NCBI GenBank assembly: GCA_023846275.1 | Contig: JAIUJO010000072.1 | Location: 1,385,599-1,449,598 of the forward strand | Source: Vanilla planifolia | Lineage: Eukaryota; Streptophyta; Magnoliopsida; Asparagales; Orchidaceae | Length of the DNA: 64,000 nt | Direction: 5' to 3' | In this document: positions 41,097 to 54,545 of the stretch, piece after piece | How the letters are laid out: each line of letters starts with the position of its first letter | Position numbering within the stretch: position 1 is the first letter of the stretch | The notes under the pieces: model-generated | The model's database searches: none | What the model was told of the DNA's origin: nothing | Seen by the model: only the letters and a program-made list of their open reading frames with translations | Translations under genes and position numbers: made by a program

Positions 41097-42963
41097 GATT
41101 TGAAATTGATCGATTGGATGGGACTTAATAAATATTTTAGCCAATTCTTGTTGGTAGGAACATATTCAATTTGAATGGGAATATATGAGAGATATAAATC
41201 ATAATCATGAAGTTGTTGTCTTAACCATAATACTTGGGCAACACAACCTCTTTACATTACATACTTGACTTCTATAGTCGATAGGGCTATGTAATTTTGC
41301 TTCTTGCTTGACCATGAAATTTGACAATTTCTTAGGAATTGACATATACCTGAAATACATTTCTTATCTACCCTAGAACCTACAAAGTTTGAATCTATGT
41401 AATCTATAAGATCATATGGAAAAGTATTTTTAGGTTACCATAAACTTAAGTTCATTATATTTTTTAAATATTTGAAGATTGATTTAACAAACTTTTGATG
41501 GGTTTCCTTAGAATTTGATTGGAATCAAACACGTAAAAAAATATTAAAAAAGTTTTCTGGATGATCTAATATGACCTCTATAAAGTTTTTGATCAATTGG
41601 TTTTAAAATTTCATTTAAATCTAAATAGATTAATTGATTTATTAGAATATATTTAGGTTTCATATTTTCATACCTAAATTTCTTGAATAATTCTTTTAAA
41701 TATTTATTTGAGAAAACATCCTATCTTTTAATTTCTTAATTTGTAATCCTAAAAAAAGTTCAACTTATCCATCATACTCATCTTAATCTCCTATGCCATT
41801 ATGTAACTAAATTCTTTGCACACATTTTAATTTGTGCTTTCAAAAACTATGTTAACATAAACTTATATAAGCAATAATTGATCTTTTAAATATTTTAAAA
41901 ATAATATGGTTATTCTCTTCCTTTTTTAAAACCCTATCAACTAGATAATTACTCAATTTATGATACCATGCACAAGGAGCTTACTTAAGGCCATAAAGTA
42001 TCTTCTTAATCTTATATACATAATCACTATATTCAAGTTTCTTCTTACTATAAGGGCAAATGAATCCTTAAAATCTATACATTCAACTTGGTTATAACAC
42101 TTAGTAATAAGTTTAACTTTGCTTCTAAGGATCACTCTATTTTCTCTAGTTTAGTTTTGAATACCCATTGGTTCCAATTACTTATTGATCATTTGGCTTA
42201 AAAACTAATTCCTACACTTTGTTTCTCTTAAATTCATCTAATTTTTCATTCATTTCTTGAACCCAATAGTCATCCTTAAGTGCATCTCTTATAGATACTA
42301 GTTCTATGAAAGATACAAATATACCATGATCCATTTCTTTCTTAGAAGCTCTAGTCTTAACTCCTTCATTAACATCTCCTATTATTTATTCTTTTGCATG
42401 TGAATATTGATATTTCTAATCTTTAGATAACTGATGCCTAATCACTTCTCATTCTTTTTTACTTTTAGTTTTGCCTTTATCCTCTTTTTAAGTTAATTTT
42501 TTAAGGACTTTTGTCTCTTCATCTAAATTTTTATTATTTATCTCTTTAATAGACTCATCAAATCTTGCATACATCATCTCCTCTATGTTTTGAGTTTTTA
42601 TGTTATAAACCTTATAACCTTTTCTAAGATAAGATTATCTTAAGAAATTTCTACACTTTTTCATCAACCTTGTTCATGTTGACTCTTTCATTATTAAGAA
42701 TGTTACATTTATAGCCAAAACATGAAAGTAGTTAACATTTGGCCTCTTATTTCTAAATAGTTCATAACATGTTTTCTTAAGTATTAGTTTTAAATTAAGT
42801 CTATTTATTATATAACAAGTACTATTAATTGTCGCAACCAAAAGGTACATTAGTAGTTTGGATTCGACAAATATTGTTCTACCAATCTCTACCATGGTTT
42901 ACTTCTTTCTTTCTATAATCCTATTTTTTTGAGGTGTATATGTGAGGCATGTATTGAAAAGTG
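41097..42963 (-). pseudogene. pol: Broken copia pol: integrase end, reverse transcriptase, RNase H
   Basis: On the minus strand, in order: (1) the end of the integrase core with IIERKK, which carries the third acidic residue of the D-D-E triad, then TMVEIGRTIF, INSTCYIINRLN and YELFRNKRPNVNYFHV (42,674-42,963); (2) a linker with no clear motif (about 42,240-42,660); (3) RT pieces LVFKPNDQ, CYNQVECIDFKDSFAL, YKIKKILYGLK, FLGLQIKKLKDRMF and QKLYRG (about 41,540-42,220); (4) RNase H, open from 41,413 to 41,261, with DLIDYIDSNFVGSRVDKK and SWSSKKQNYIALST, then AQVLWLRQQLHDY and a tail with IEYVPTN. The IN-RT-RNase H order defines Ty1/copia. Everything upstream of the last part of the integrase core is missing. 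Stops and frameshifts are frequent. It is a dead fragment. Confidence 0.93.
41833..41859 (-). other. Destroyed RT active site (YVDD to YVN)
   Basis: The minus strand reads YVNIVFEST where copia RT normally has YVDD followed by Ile, a hydrophobic residue, Phe and a Gly/Ser/Thr-rich end. One codon is gone and the remaining one encodes Asn, so both catalytic aspartates are lost. Confidence 0.75.
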
Positions 42964-45900
42964 GATTAAGAGAGTCAAAAAGACAAGATGTATAGTGAAA
43001 GGAGAGCGTGTGAGAGGGATGACACATTGAGAGATAGTTGGAAAACAAGATAGAAAATAAATAAAGAACATAGATCAAGATAGGGAGATAAAAGGTTAGA
43101 GTGGTAAGAAGATTGAGGTGATGGAGAGCATATTGAAGACATAAGAGAAGAGATAAGGGAGGAGAGAAATTGTAGAAAAAATATAGAAAATAGAAGAGTG
43201 ATAGTAAGTGAAATAGAGAGAAGAGAGAGGAAGAGAGAAGAGAGTCACAAAGTTTTGATAAAAATTATTATAAAGGAAGAAGAATGATGGATATAGAAGA
43301 TGAAAGAAAATGAGGAGCCAAAGATTAAAGGAATAAGATTGATGATATTAAAGAAGAAAATAATGAGAGTATAAATTGATAGAGTATAGTGAGATAGTGA
43401 AATGACAAAGAATGAGTGAATGAGAAAGAAGTTGAGATGATATAAATAGAGGTATGGTTAGGGAGAGTGAGGATTCATAAAGAGAAAGTTAGTCAAAGTT
43501 AAAGAATTAGACTAATACATAGACCAAAGAGGTAAAGATGTTAATAATTATAGAAGGAGAAGCAAAGTGTAGTATGTATAATAAAAAGTTGTCATAGAGA
43601 TTAAAGAGACATGCAAAAATAACACTTGAAGCACAATGAAGTATAGGTGGAGAGATGGAAAGAAAATCAACTATAAGGTAAAGAGAGAAGACCATGAAAG
43701 AAGAATAAAAAAATAAAGAGAATAAAAAGACTATGACAAATAGTATAATAAATAGAGACTAAATACATTAAAATAAAAAGAAATGGATCAAAATTTGGGA
43801 TAGACAAAGATGATATCAAGTCAAAGAGACATAGAGAGAAAAAGGAGTATGAAAAGAGGGAAAATAAATAATAGTGGAAAATAATAGAGAGAAAATAGAT
43901 ATAAGAGAAAGGTCGAGAAAAAGATTTTTACAAAAGTAGATACCCAAAGAGAGAGATATAGAGTGGAGGAAGGAAAGAAAGTGAAGAGAGACAGAAAATG
44001 AACATAAAGATATACACAAGAAATAGAAAAAATATAAATTTGGAGGTAGATGGAAAAAGATAAAGAGATAAAAATAGAAAAAGAAAGGTCAAAACTTTTG
44101 GGGAACAATAAGGAAAGAAAAGAAAAAAGTGAATAAGTGGGAGTGAAATAATGTGAGAGTTAGTTCAACAAAATTGAATGAAATTGAAATCGGATGACTT
44201 TCGTTATCGAGTGTTAAGAAAAAAGTGAGAATGAGAACTTGAAAGTTCCTTAGAAAGATTGAGAAGGACGAGGAAGAAGGAAAGAGGAGTGATAAGAGAT
44301 GGAGAGGTAGAGATAAAGGAGATAGAGAAGTGAGCAAGAAAAGGGAAGAGAGGGAGACTAATAGGCTAAGATTAAGAGCAATAGAGATAAAGTGGGATAA
44401 ATAGAAAATTCTCATTGAAGATTTGAGAATGAAAGAGTGAGAGAGAAAGAGGCAAAAAGTGAGTAGCATGAACTTTAGAGTTGAGCAAAAAGAAAGTGGG
44501 GGTAAGAGATTTGAGAAAAAAAAGTACAAAGAGGTATAATGAGAGATCAAATTTGTCACAGAGAGAGGAGCTAGAAAAAGAGAATAAAGAATTAACAAAG
44601 TGAAAGACAAATTATTAAAAAGAATGGGAAAGATTCCAAAAGAGAAACAAGGTGGAGAGAAAAAGAGTAAGTTGTTGGAATGGAGGAGAGGGAAATGTGA
44701 GAAGAGAAACACATAGCTATGATTCATAGATAAATGAGAGAAGATTGATAAAATGTAAAGAAGAAGGTTGAGTGAGACAAAAAGAAATCAATTTAAGATA
44801 GTGTTTGTTGGGTAGAAGGAAAATAAGACAATGATGCAGTGATCAACAAAGAGAGACAATATAGTCAAGGTATGATAGAGAAGGAAAAAATAGAGTGTGG
44901 CAAAGATAATGAATCTAGTGAAAGAATACACAAGGTAACAAAGAAAAGTGAGGGAAGTGAGAATGTGAGAGAGATGGGTGAGAAAATGGTCAGAGAAAGA
45001 AACATAAAGAGAAGAGAATACAAAAGAGAGAGGGAAAAGTTAAACTAGTTAGAGAACTATATGGGAGGAGGGCAAAGTCGCATAGTGATGTTCAATTCAA
45101 AAAAATATTTATAGGTTGTGAGAATTAGATAAAAAAGAGACATTAGAAAGAAGAGAAAAAATTACAAACTTGAGAAGGTGATATACAGGATAGAGGACTA
45201 AGTGCATGAGATGTAACTTATAAGGAAATAGATAGAGAAAGGCAGAGAGATTGGTGAGTCATAGATAGAAAGTGACACATGATGAAGATTTTTGTTTAGA
45301 GAGAAAAAGAGAAGAAATATAAAGATGTAGGTAAACATCATGATTAAAGAGAGAGAGAAAGGAATAGGGAGAGTTGCAAACAAATAGCTTTAAAAAGAGA
45401 AACACTAGTGGAATGGAAATGAGGACAAGAAGAGAGAAAGAAGCAATAATAAAAAGATTATCTTAAGAAAGGGAAGATCAAGAGAAAAAGAGAACGACTT
45501 TGGGAAAAAGTTAATAGAGGCTATGAAAAATAAATATGAGTTAGGAGAGAGAAAGTGAGTGATGGATTGAGCTAGAATGACAAAGAGATAATAATTGACA
45601 TTGAGAGCAAAGGAAAAGAGTAGGAAGGTGCATCATTTGATAGAATAAGGTAGACTAAAAAGAGGTGATAAGGGAAACAAGAGCGACACGAGAGAGAATA
45701 GGTTTAAATATAGTAAGATAAAGAGATACAGATGGGAAGACAATGTAGAAGAGAGGAAGATAAAAGAAGATAGTAAGTAGTGTGTTAGAGTAAAAATATT
45801 AAAGGGATAAAAAAAGATGGAGAGAAAAATAGCCAAAAATTTGATATGAATGAGATATAAATTAAGGGAAATATATTAAGAAGAGAAAGAGAGTGCAGAA

Positions 45901-47180
45901 TGGAAAGTGCTTAGAAAGATTTAGATGAGTTAGAGAGAGAGAGAGGAGGAAAATGAATTTAAAAGGACTAGTTGATTGAGAAAACAATTAAGAAAGGAAA
46001 TGTAGCAAAAAAAATAATGGAGGACAACATGATTAAAGAAAAGTTAAACTAAGAAAAGTAATAAAGTGTGATATGATGGGGAAAAGAAACTAGATTGAAA
46101 TAGAGAATGTAAGATAGAGGTTGATATAAAATATTTTTAGTTAATATAAATGGAGAATGCTATAAGAGAAGTCATAAAAAATTGTGAGAGATAATTTTCC
46201 TGTGAGAGTGCATGACAAAGTGAGTAAAGGAATAAGTGGGAGAGAAAGATAAAAGAGATTATTATAAGGATATCAGAGTTGAAGAGAGAGAAAAAAATAA
46301 AAAGGCAAAGATAGTGAGAAACGGAGTGAGCGAGAAAGGTAGAGCAAGAAAGAGATAATCATGGACAATTAAAGAAGGATTAAGGGAGGAAGCATCAATT
46401 TTTAGAATTAGATAGTGAGTGATATTATAGTGAAAAGAGAATAGAGTGAGTAGAGATATAATTTGTTAACAGACCTGGACATGAAATAAGGAAGGATAGA
46501 GTTTGGAAGAGAGTAAAATAAAAGCCAGAGTAGTAAAGAGATTATTATAAAAAGGAAATAGATAGATAAACATGATAGAAAATTTTAGATAAATAAATAG
46601 ATTTTTTTAAATGAGATAAAAATTGAGTTAGTTTTAGAGAGAAGATAACATGAGAGAGGGGAAAGGAAAACAATATAAAATAGCTTGTTGAGAGAGTCAA
46701 TAGAAAAGGAAAGAAAGAGAGTTGCGAAGAAGTAAAGTTTGAAGGAGAATAGAAAGTGTAAAAAAGAGTGTGAAAAGAGATTAGAGAAGATAAAAGATGG
46801 AACAAAGAAGTGGAAAGTGAGTGAGCCTATCAGAAGAGAAGTAAAAGAAGTACAAGAGACAAATCGAGATAGAAAGGTAGAGAGAGAAGTGTGAAACTGA
46901 GAAAGTAAGAAAGAGGTATAGTGATTATGAAATAAAGAGAAAAGTTAGGAAGATATTTCTTATAAGAAAGAAGGTATTTATAGATAGAGAAATGAAGACT
47001 TTGTGAAGGTATAATAAAGAGAGAAAAGTAATAGTTAAGTAATGAGAAAAAGAGATTAGGCAATATTGAGAAGCGGTAAAAGATAAAGAGATAGAGATTT
47101 GAGATATATAATAAAAAGTAGACAAAGAGTGATAAAGATAACATAGAGTATTGAAAGGATAAAGAGTGAGAGAAATAAGA
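42964..47180 (+). repeat. Satellite copy 1 (no AT spacer)
   Basis: The left end is cut by the copia pol fragment about 60 bp before word K. Landmarks in order are K 43,025, A 43,503, a gaacaataaggaaag segment at 44,102, a gataatgaatctagtg segment at about 44,905, a gatttttgtttagag segment at about 45,288, and gaga...tttgggaaaaag at about 45,500. The next landmark, gataataattgacattgag (about 45,587), lies beyond the AT spacer in copy 2. Here it follows at once, so the spacer and some flank are deleted near 45,520-45,560. Confidence 0.8.
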
Positions 47181-49659
47181 CATTGAGAGATAGTCGGGTA
47201 ACAAGAGAGAAATAAATGAAGAGCATAAGTGAAGATAAAGGGACAAAAAATAGAGAGATAAGAAGATAAAAGCAATGAAGAGCACATCAGAGATATAAGA
47301 GAAGAGATTAAGAAAAAGAGAAATTTAGGAAAAAAGGTAGCAAATAGAAGAGCAATAATAGAAGAAATTGAGAGAAGAAAAAGAAAAGGAGAGTGACAAA
47401 GTGTTGATAAAAATTATTAAAGATGTTGAAGAATGATGGATATAGAAGATGAGAAGTACTGAGTAGCATGAGATAATAGGAATGAGATTGATGATATTAG
47501 AGAGAAGTAATGAGAGTTTAAACTAATAATAAATATATGGATATTGTAGAACAAGAAAGAATGCATAAATGAGGTGATTGAAATGATATATAAAGAAGAA
47601 AGGTCACAGAGTTTGAAGGGTCATCTAGAGAAAGAAAGCCAAAGACAAAGAATTAGACTAATACATAGTGACTCAGGAGGCAATGAGATGAATAAATATA
47701 AAGGGAGAAGCAAAGTGTGTTATATATAATAAATTGTTGAGATAGAGATTAAAGAGGCATGCAAACATAAAAAAGTTGATGAGTAAAGAAGCATAAGTAG
47801 AGAGATCAAAAGAAAATGAAGAATAAGTAAAGAGAGAAGACGATGAAATAAGAGTTATAATATAAAGAGAAGATAAAAACTATAATAATACAATAGAAAG
47901 GGACTAGATACATTAAATCAAAAGAAATGTAGCAAAAGTGAGGGATAGATAAAGAGATATCAAATCAAAAAGAAATTGAGAGAATAAGGGACTTTAAAAA
48001 GAGAAAAAAATAAAAAGAAAGGGGAAAATAAAAGAAAGAAGACAAAAATAAAAAATAGAGTGAAAATAGTTAGATATGAAAAGGTTCAAAAAAAGATATT
48101 TGTAGAAATAGATATTGAAAGAGGGAGATAAAGTGCAATAACAAAAGAAAGAGAAGGGTGACAGAGAAAGAACATAAAGAGACAATCAAGAAATAGAAAC
48201 AATTAAGATAAGAAATACATGGAGAAAGATAAAGAGATAAAAAAAATAAGAAAGAAAAAAAACATTGATGAACAACGATAAGGAAGAAAAGAAAAAAGCA
48301 AAACAAATAGGAGTGAAAAATGTGAGAGTTAGTTCAATAAAAAAATGAAAGGAAAATTAGAAGTCTTTGGTAACTGAGGATTTAGAAAGGAAGAGATAAT
48401 TAGAATTAGAAAAGTCATTAGAGAGATTGAGAAGAAAGATGGGGAACAAGGAAAGAATTATGAGGAGAGATAGAGGGGAAGAGAAAATGACAACAAAGAA
48501 GTTAATAGGAAGAGGGAAGGGAGTGAAACTAAGAGGCTAAGATTAAGGGCAATAGAGATAGATTATGAGAGATAAATGAGAATGAAATAGAAAAATGGAT
48601 GATTGTTAACTAGAAAAACTGAGAATATAAGTGAAACACTAAAAGTGAATTTCATAGAGACAAATAGGGATAAATAAAAAATTTAGAGCAAAGAGTACAA
48701 GGTGAAAAAGGAATGGAAGTGTGAGAGAGCAAGAGGAAAAAAGTGAGGGGCATGAATTTTAGATTGGAGAGAGAAGAAACAAGGGGTAAGAGAAGTGAGA
48801 GGAGAAAAAAATGAAGAGGCTAGTAGTAATCAAATTGGATGTAGAGAGACAAGATAGATAACTAATGTAAGGCATCGGTGAAGTGAAAGAAAAATAATTG
48901 GAAATAAGGAGAAATATTCCAAAAGAGAGAGAAGGTTGAGTGAGAAAGATTATGTTCTTGGAATGGAGAAAAGTGAGATAGAAATGAGGCAAAGATGAGG
49001 AGAGTAGAATAAGGAGCCAATAAGAGATAAAAAATAACATAAAGAAAGACAATGAATAGTGAGAAGCGAAGGTCATAGCTATGATTGATAGATAAGAGAG
49101 GGAGGATTAAAATAATGAAAATAAGAAGAGTGAATGAGACAAAAAGAGACATCAAATAGAGATAGTGTTTGAGAGGGTTGATGGAAAATGGGATAATGAT
49201 GAAGAGACCAATGAAAGGAGATAATATTGTCATAATGTGATAGAGAAGGAAAAAATTAAAGATAGTAGTAAAGATAATGAATCTAGTGAGAGAATGAACA
49301 AGGTAACAAATAAAATTTAACGAAGTGAGAATATGAACAGATAAATGAGTTAGAAAATCATCAGAGCGAGAGATAAAGAGAAGAGATTATTGAAAATTGA
49401 GAAAAGATAGTTTAATGAGAGAATTGTATTGGAGGTAATGCAAAGTTTTATAGAAGATAACTCAAAAAAGAATAGCATATGAAGAAGAAGATTAAGGAAA
49501 AAAGAGAGATAATTTTGGAAAAATTTTGTTAAAGGCTACAACAAAGAATGTGGAGAGAGTTAAAAATATTTTGTTAGTGAAAAAGTTTTGCACAAAGGGA
49601 CATAAATTGAGAGAAAAAAAGAGAATAATATTAGAGAGAGATAGAGGAAAAACTAGTAA

Positions 49660-51000
49660 AATTAATTATTTATTTGATAAAGTAATATTATATTTTGTAG
49701 AAAATATAAAAAATAGTATCATTAATAGTTATTTTTTAAATTTATTTAAAATTATTAATTAACGTTATAAAAAACTTTAACAAGAGTAATTATTATATCA
49801 ACTCTTTGTAATAAAAGTACTAATTATTAGTTACCATTTTAGTCCTTTAGAATATTTTTTTTAAATTCTAGCTTAAGATTTACCATAATTAACTATTCTT
49901 ACTATCTAAAAAATATTTCATTTAAATTACAATTCATTATTGACCATTAAAGTAATATTTATTAGAATGGTTAATTCTTAATTGTTATAGATCTTATCAA
50001 TAATAATTAATTATGTTATAAATTATTTATCAATTAGAGATTACAATAAATTTTACTAACTGTATTGATCATTACTAATAATAATTGCTCTATCGATCAT
50101 TTAAGTATAAAATTGTTACTCCCATATGAATTATAACTTTAATCTTAGGTAAATTACTTACATTGTAGATCTTAAAATTTGCTATTATTATTGTTATTAT
50201 TTACTATTATTCACAAGGAGAATAAAACAATATAGAACATAATAATTAACCAAAAGAAGAGAATATTAAAAATAAAAGATTTGAAATAAAAGAAAAAAAT
50301 AAGAAATGGATAAAATTAAATATGAAGTATTCAAGTGTAAGTAAGACAATAAAAAAGAGATAAAGGAAACAAATGTGGTGGAAGGAGTCTAAAAATAATA
50401 AAAGGAAGACAAATAGATAAAAAGAATAAAGATAATGTTTTTAAATTATAATAATAATATTGATTATTTGCTATTATTATTATTATTATTATTATTATTA
50501 TCCATTCTTTTTATTTTTTTAAAAATTTTGTAATATAAAATTTATATATTTAATTTCTATATTTTTAATATTTGAAAAAACAATTATTGTTTATAATATA
50601 ATAATAATTAATGCATGTTATCTTATGATCATTGTGAAAAATTAATTATTTTAGAAAAATTTTAAATTAAAATTGTATAATAAATTTTATTATTCATTAA
50701 AATTATGACAAAAAATCTTTTTTAAATATAATGGAATTATCTTATTCAAAATAGATTTATTTCATTTATTTGTATTTATAAATAATATTTATTATAATAG
50801 TAAATATAATTTGTAATTGCTCTTCTTATGAAGTACATGTGATTTTGATAACTGTTAACAATTACAAAAATTTCCTAAATTTTAATAGAATAGGAACTAA
50901 TAATTTATAAGCTTTAGTTTACTATTTTAATATTCTTTAACTTATTATTCGTATTCTGATTCATATCATGTTTCTAATTCTATTTTTAAATTTTCTAATG
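49660..51000. repeat. AT-rich spacer of satellite copy 2
   Basis: Very AT-rich, with word S at 49,701 and a segment aaatatgaagtattcaagtg (about 50,313) that recurs in the copy 3 spacer. It includes a pure ATT trinucleotide run at about 50,471-50,500. The borders with GA-rich sequence are sharp in base composition. No gene is visible. Confidence 0.8.
50471..50500. repeat. (ATT)n microsatellite
   Basis: About ten ATT repeats inside the spacer. A related interrupted ATT run lies at the matching area of copy 3 (about 55,490-55,525). Confidence 0.9.
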
Positions 51001-54000
51001 ACAATGGACATTGAAGGTGGAAACATAATGAATAATAAAAAAATTGTCAGAGAGAGAACTTGACAAAAAAAGGAAGAAAAATGGGTGAGGTGAGAAGAAA
51101 ATAAAAATAAGGTATGTCTTGATAAATAGAAATAGAAAAGACTAGGAGAAAAGAGGAAAATATTTTTGGGAGATAGATGAAAAAATGGAGAATGTTGTTA
51201 GAGTGAGGGAGAGAGAGTGGAAGTGAATAAGAAAGAAAGATCGGAGAGATTACTATATGAAGACTTCAGAGGAAGTGGTCGAAAAAACAATTATAGGAGT
51301 GATGAGAGACAAAGCAAGTGAAGTAGTTAAGTAGAATGATAAAGTGATAATAATTGAGAATGAGAGTAAGGGGAAAAACATGGGAAGAAGCATCAATTGA
51401 TTGAACGAAAAGGTGGATTGATAAGGAGATAAGGGAAGAGAGAGAAAGATGAGAGAGAATAGGTTTAAAAAGAGCGAGATAAAGATATATAGAGAAGGAG
51501 AGAATGTTGAAGTGTGGAAGATAAAATGAAGGTAGTAGGTAGTGTGTTTGAGAGAGAAATTAAAGAAAGTAGAAATGAGGGAGAGAAAAGATAGCCAAAC
51601 CTTTGAGATAAATGAGATATAAATTGAGGGAAATTTAATGATAAGGGAAAGAGAATGTGAGAGGGTTAATTAAAGTTATTGGAATGATTTGGTGGAGGGA
51701 ATTTGAGGGAAAGATGGAAAGGAGTTTAAAAGAAACAATTTATGGAGAAATGAATGGAGTAAGAAAAAAGTGCAAAGAGAAACATAATGATGGAACACAT
51801 GATTAGAGAAAAGTGAAACTTGAAAAAGCTTTAGAGTGTGATAATGAGGATAAAAAAGTTGAGTGAAATAGAGAAGGTAAGAGAGAGGTTTATATAAAAT
51901 ATTTCTAGCAATTATAGAAATAGAGAATGCTATAAGAGAAATGATAAAAAAAAGTATGATATAATTTGCTTAAGGGAAATGCATGGCAAAGTTATAAAGA
52001 GAATAAGAGATATAGATAGAAGAGATTGTTATATGGATATAGAAGAGGAGCAAAGAAAAGGAAACAAAGAGTAAAGATAGAGGGAAAGAGAGTGATGGAG
52101 AAAGTTAGAGCAAGAAAGAGATAATCATAGACTATTAGAAATGGAATAAGTGAGAAAGAAAGCATTAATTTATAAAATTAGAGGGAGTGATATTATGAAG
52201 ATAAGAGAAGAGAGAGCGAGTTGAAATAGAATTTGTTAAAGGACCTAGACAAAAAGAAATTGGGAAGGGGAGAGTCTAGAAGAAACTATTATAAAGAGAA
52301 AAAAAGAGACATAAAAATGATGGAAGGTTGAGGTAGATAACGAGTTTTACATAAATGAGATAAAATTGGAGTTAGATACAAAGAGAAGACAATGTAAGAG
52401 ATGAGAGAGGAAAGAGATAAAATAATTAGTGGCAAGAGTTAAAGAAAAAAGAAGCAAAGAAAGTTAAGAAGAAGAAAAGTTTTAAAAGAGAATAGAATAT
52501 AGTAAGAAAGAGATAGGAAAGAGATTAGAGAAGTTTATAAATATATGAAAGAGGATGAGAATGCTGGAAGATTTGTTAAACTAGTGAAAGAGACAAAAAT
52601 AGATAAAGAGGAGAAGAGTGAGAAGTGCAAAATAGCGATGATAAGGGAGAGGTCAAGTAGTGGACAAATAGATAAAAAGTTAGGAAGAGATTCCTTATAG
52701 GGATAAGGAATCTAGAGGTGGAGACATTAAGAAATTGTGATGGTATAAGAAAATGATGCAAATCAGTAGATAAATGATGAGAAAAATAAATAGAGCAATA
52801 TAAGCAAGAGATAGAAGATTCAAAGATGAAGATGTGAGATATGTAATAGGAAGTAGATGGAGATAGTCGAAAAAGCTAAGATAAAGTGGCAAAAAGCTAG
52901 AGCACAAGAGAGAAGAGACATTGAGAGATACTGGGATAATAATGAAGAAATAATAAAAAACATAGATGGAAATAAAGAGTAAACAAAATAGAGACGTAAG
53001 AGATAGAGCCAATGGAGAGCACATAAAAAATATAAGAGAAGTGATGAGAGAGGAGAGAAACATAAGAAAGAAATTAAGAAATAGAAGATCAATAAAAAGA
53101 GACAGAGAGAAGAGAAAGGAAAGAGAAAGGAGAGTGACAAAGGTTTTCATAAAAATATTAATGCGGTAGAAAAATGATGGATATTGAAGATGAAAAGAAA
53201 TGGGGAGAAAGAGATAGTAGGAATGGAATTGATGGTATGAAAGAGAAAAGTAGTGAAAGTAAAATTATCAAGGAATAAAGGGAGAGTTAAAAGAGAAAGA
53301 ATGAGTGAATGAGGAGGATAAGACGTTATAGGTAGTGAGCAGATTAGCAAAGGTGAAGAGTCATCAAGAGAAAAAGTCAAAGCAAAGAATTAGATTAATA
53401 CATAGAAACCAAAGTGGTAAAGAGGTCAATAAATACAAAGGAAGATTTAAAATATAGTACATATAATAAATGGTCAAGATAGAAATTAAAGAGACATAAA
53501 TAAAAAATTTGACAAGCAAAGAAGTCTAAGTAGAGAGATAAAAAGAAAACAAAGAATAAGGTAAAGTAAGAGAAGACCATGAAAGAAGTCTGATAATAAA
53601 AAAAAGATAAAAAATATGAAAAATAATATATTAGAAAGAGGATAAATATATTAAGATAAAAAATAAATGGAATAAAAGTGAAGGATAGATAAAAAGATAT
53701 CAAGTGATAGAGACAGAAAGAAACAAAAGCGTAAAGCTAGAGAGAGAAAATAGGGTGAAGTGGGAAATAAGAGAGAAAAGAAAAGTAAAAGATAAACAAA
53801 AAAGAGATATAAGAGAAGGTTAAGAAAAAAATATATTTACAAAAATACTTTCACAAAAAGAGAGATATAAAGTGTAAGACAAAAAGATAGAGAAGAGAGA
53901 GACAAACATAAAGAGATAAGCAAGAAATTGAAAAAATATAGATTAAGAGATAGCTTGAGAAAGATAAAGAGATAAAAATAGAAAAAAGGAAAAAACTCTC

Positions 54001-54194
54001 AGGCAATAATGATAAGGAAGAATTGAAAAATAAGGAACAGGTGGCAGTGAGAATTGTGAGAGTACAATGAAATAAGATGAAAAGGAAATAACAAGATTTT
54101 GGTCATTGTGGATTAAGAAAGGCAGAGAGAATTAGGATTGAAAAATTGCTTATAAAGATTGGGAAGAAAGATGGGGATGAAGGAAAGAAGAGTG

Positions 54195-54545
54195 TGTAAA
54201 AGTGTATACCACTGATTTTTATATTATTTGGCTTAAATGTAATCTTTCATCTACCCTTGAGAAAAACTAGGCATAAAAAGAAACTATGTATGCCTTTTGA
54301 CTAAAGAAGTGTAAGTTAGAGCATCACAAGAAGAAAATAGAATTAAGATACAATAACCTTCCAACAAAATAAAATTTCAAAATAAAGGAAAGGAAAGTGA
54401 AAATAAAAATCCATACAAACAAATTTCTATGTTTTATAAATACTCAAGGAACAATTAAGTTTAACTTTTTTGCTTATAGAAAAGGAATTTGAGAGCTTAG
54501 TTAGTTGAAAGAAGAACATGAAATTCTGACCTTGATGGGAAGGAT
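54195..54545. other. Non-GA insert in satellite copy 3
   Basis: About 350 bp of mixed composition breaks the purine-rich strand bias and has no counterpart in copies 1, 2 or 4. It replaces roughly 0.7 kb of normal satellite sequence. I see no terminal inverted repeats, no duplicated target and no coding motif, so its origin is unknown. Confidence 0.6.

Larger units (their letters stand above)
47181..52918 (+). repeat. Satellite copy 2 (most complete unit, about 5.7 kb)
   Basis: Contains all landmarks: K, A 47,649, the gaacaacgataaggaag segment at about 48,271, gataatgaatctagtg at about 49,276, tttggaaaaattttg at about 49,513, the AT spacer, then gataataattgagaatgag at about 51,347, acatgattagagaaaag at about 51,797 and aagaaagagataatcatag at about 52,112. 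It ends at word K of copy 3. It is the best template for a consensus. Confidence 0.82.

Noticed and set aside
16178-42963. The gag-only element and the pol fragment as two parts of one split element
   Set aside because: The LTR start after the polypurine tract at 41,022 does not resemble the LTR start at 18,068, so they appear to be different families.
44089-44727. 212-codon Ser/Leu/Phe-rich minus-strand frame as a hydrophobic protein
   Set aside because: It is the complement of purine-rich satellite. Homologous positions in copies 2-4 are broken by stops and frameshifts, so there is no coding constraint.
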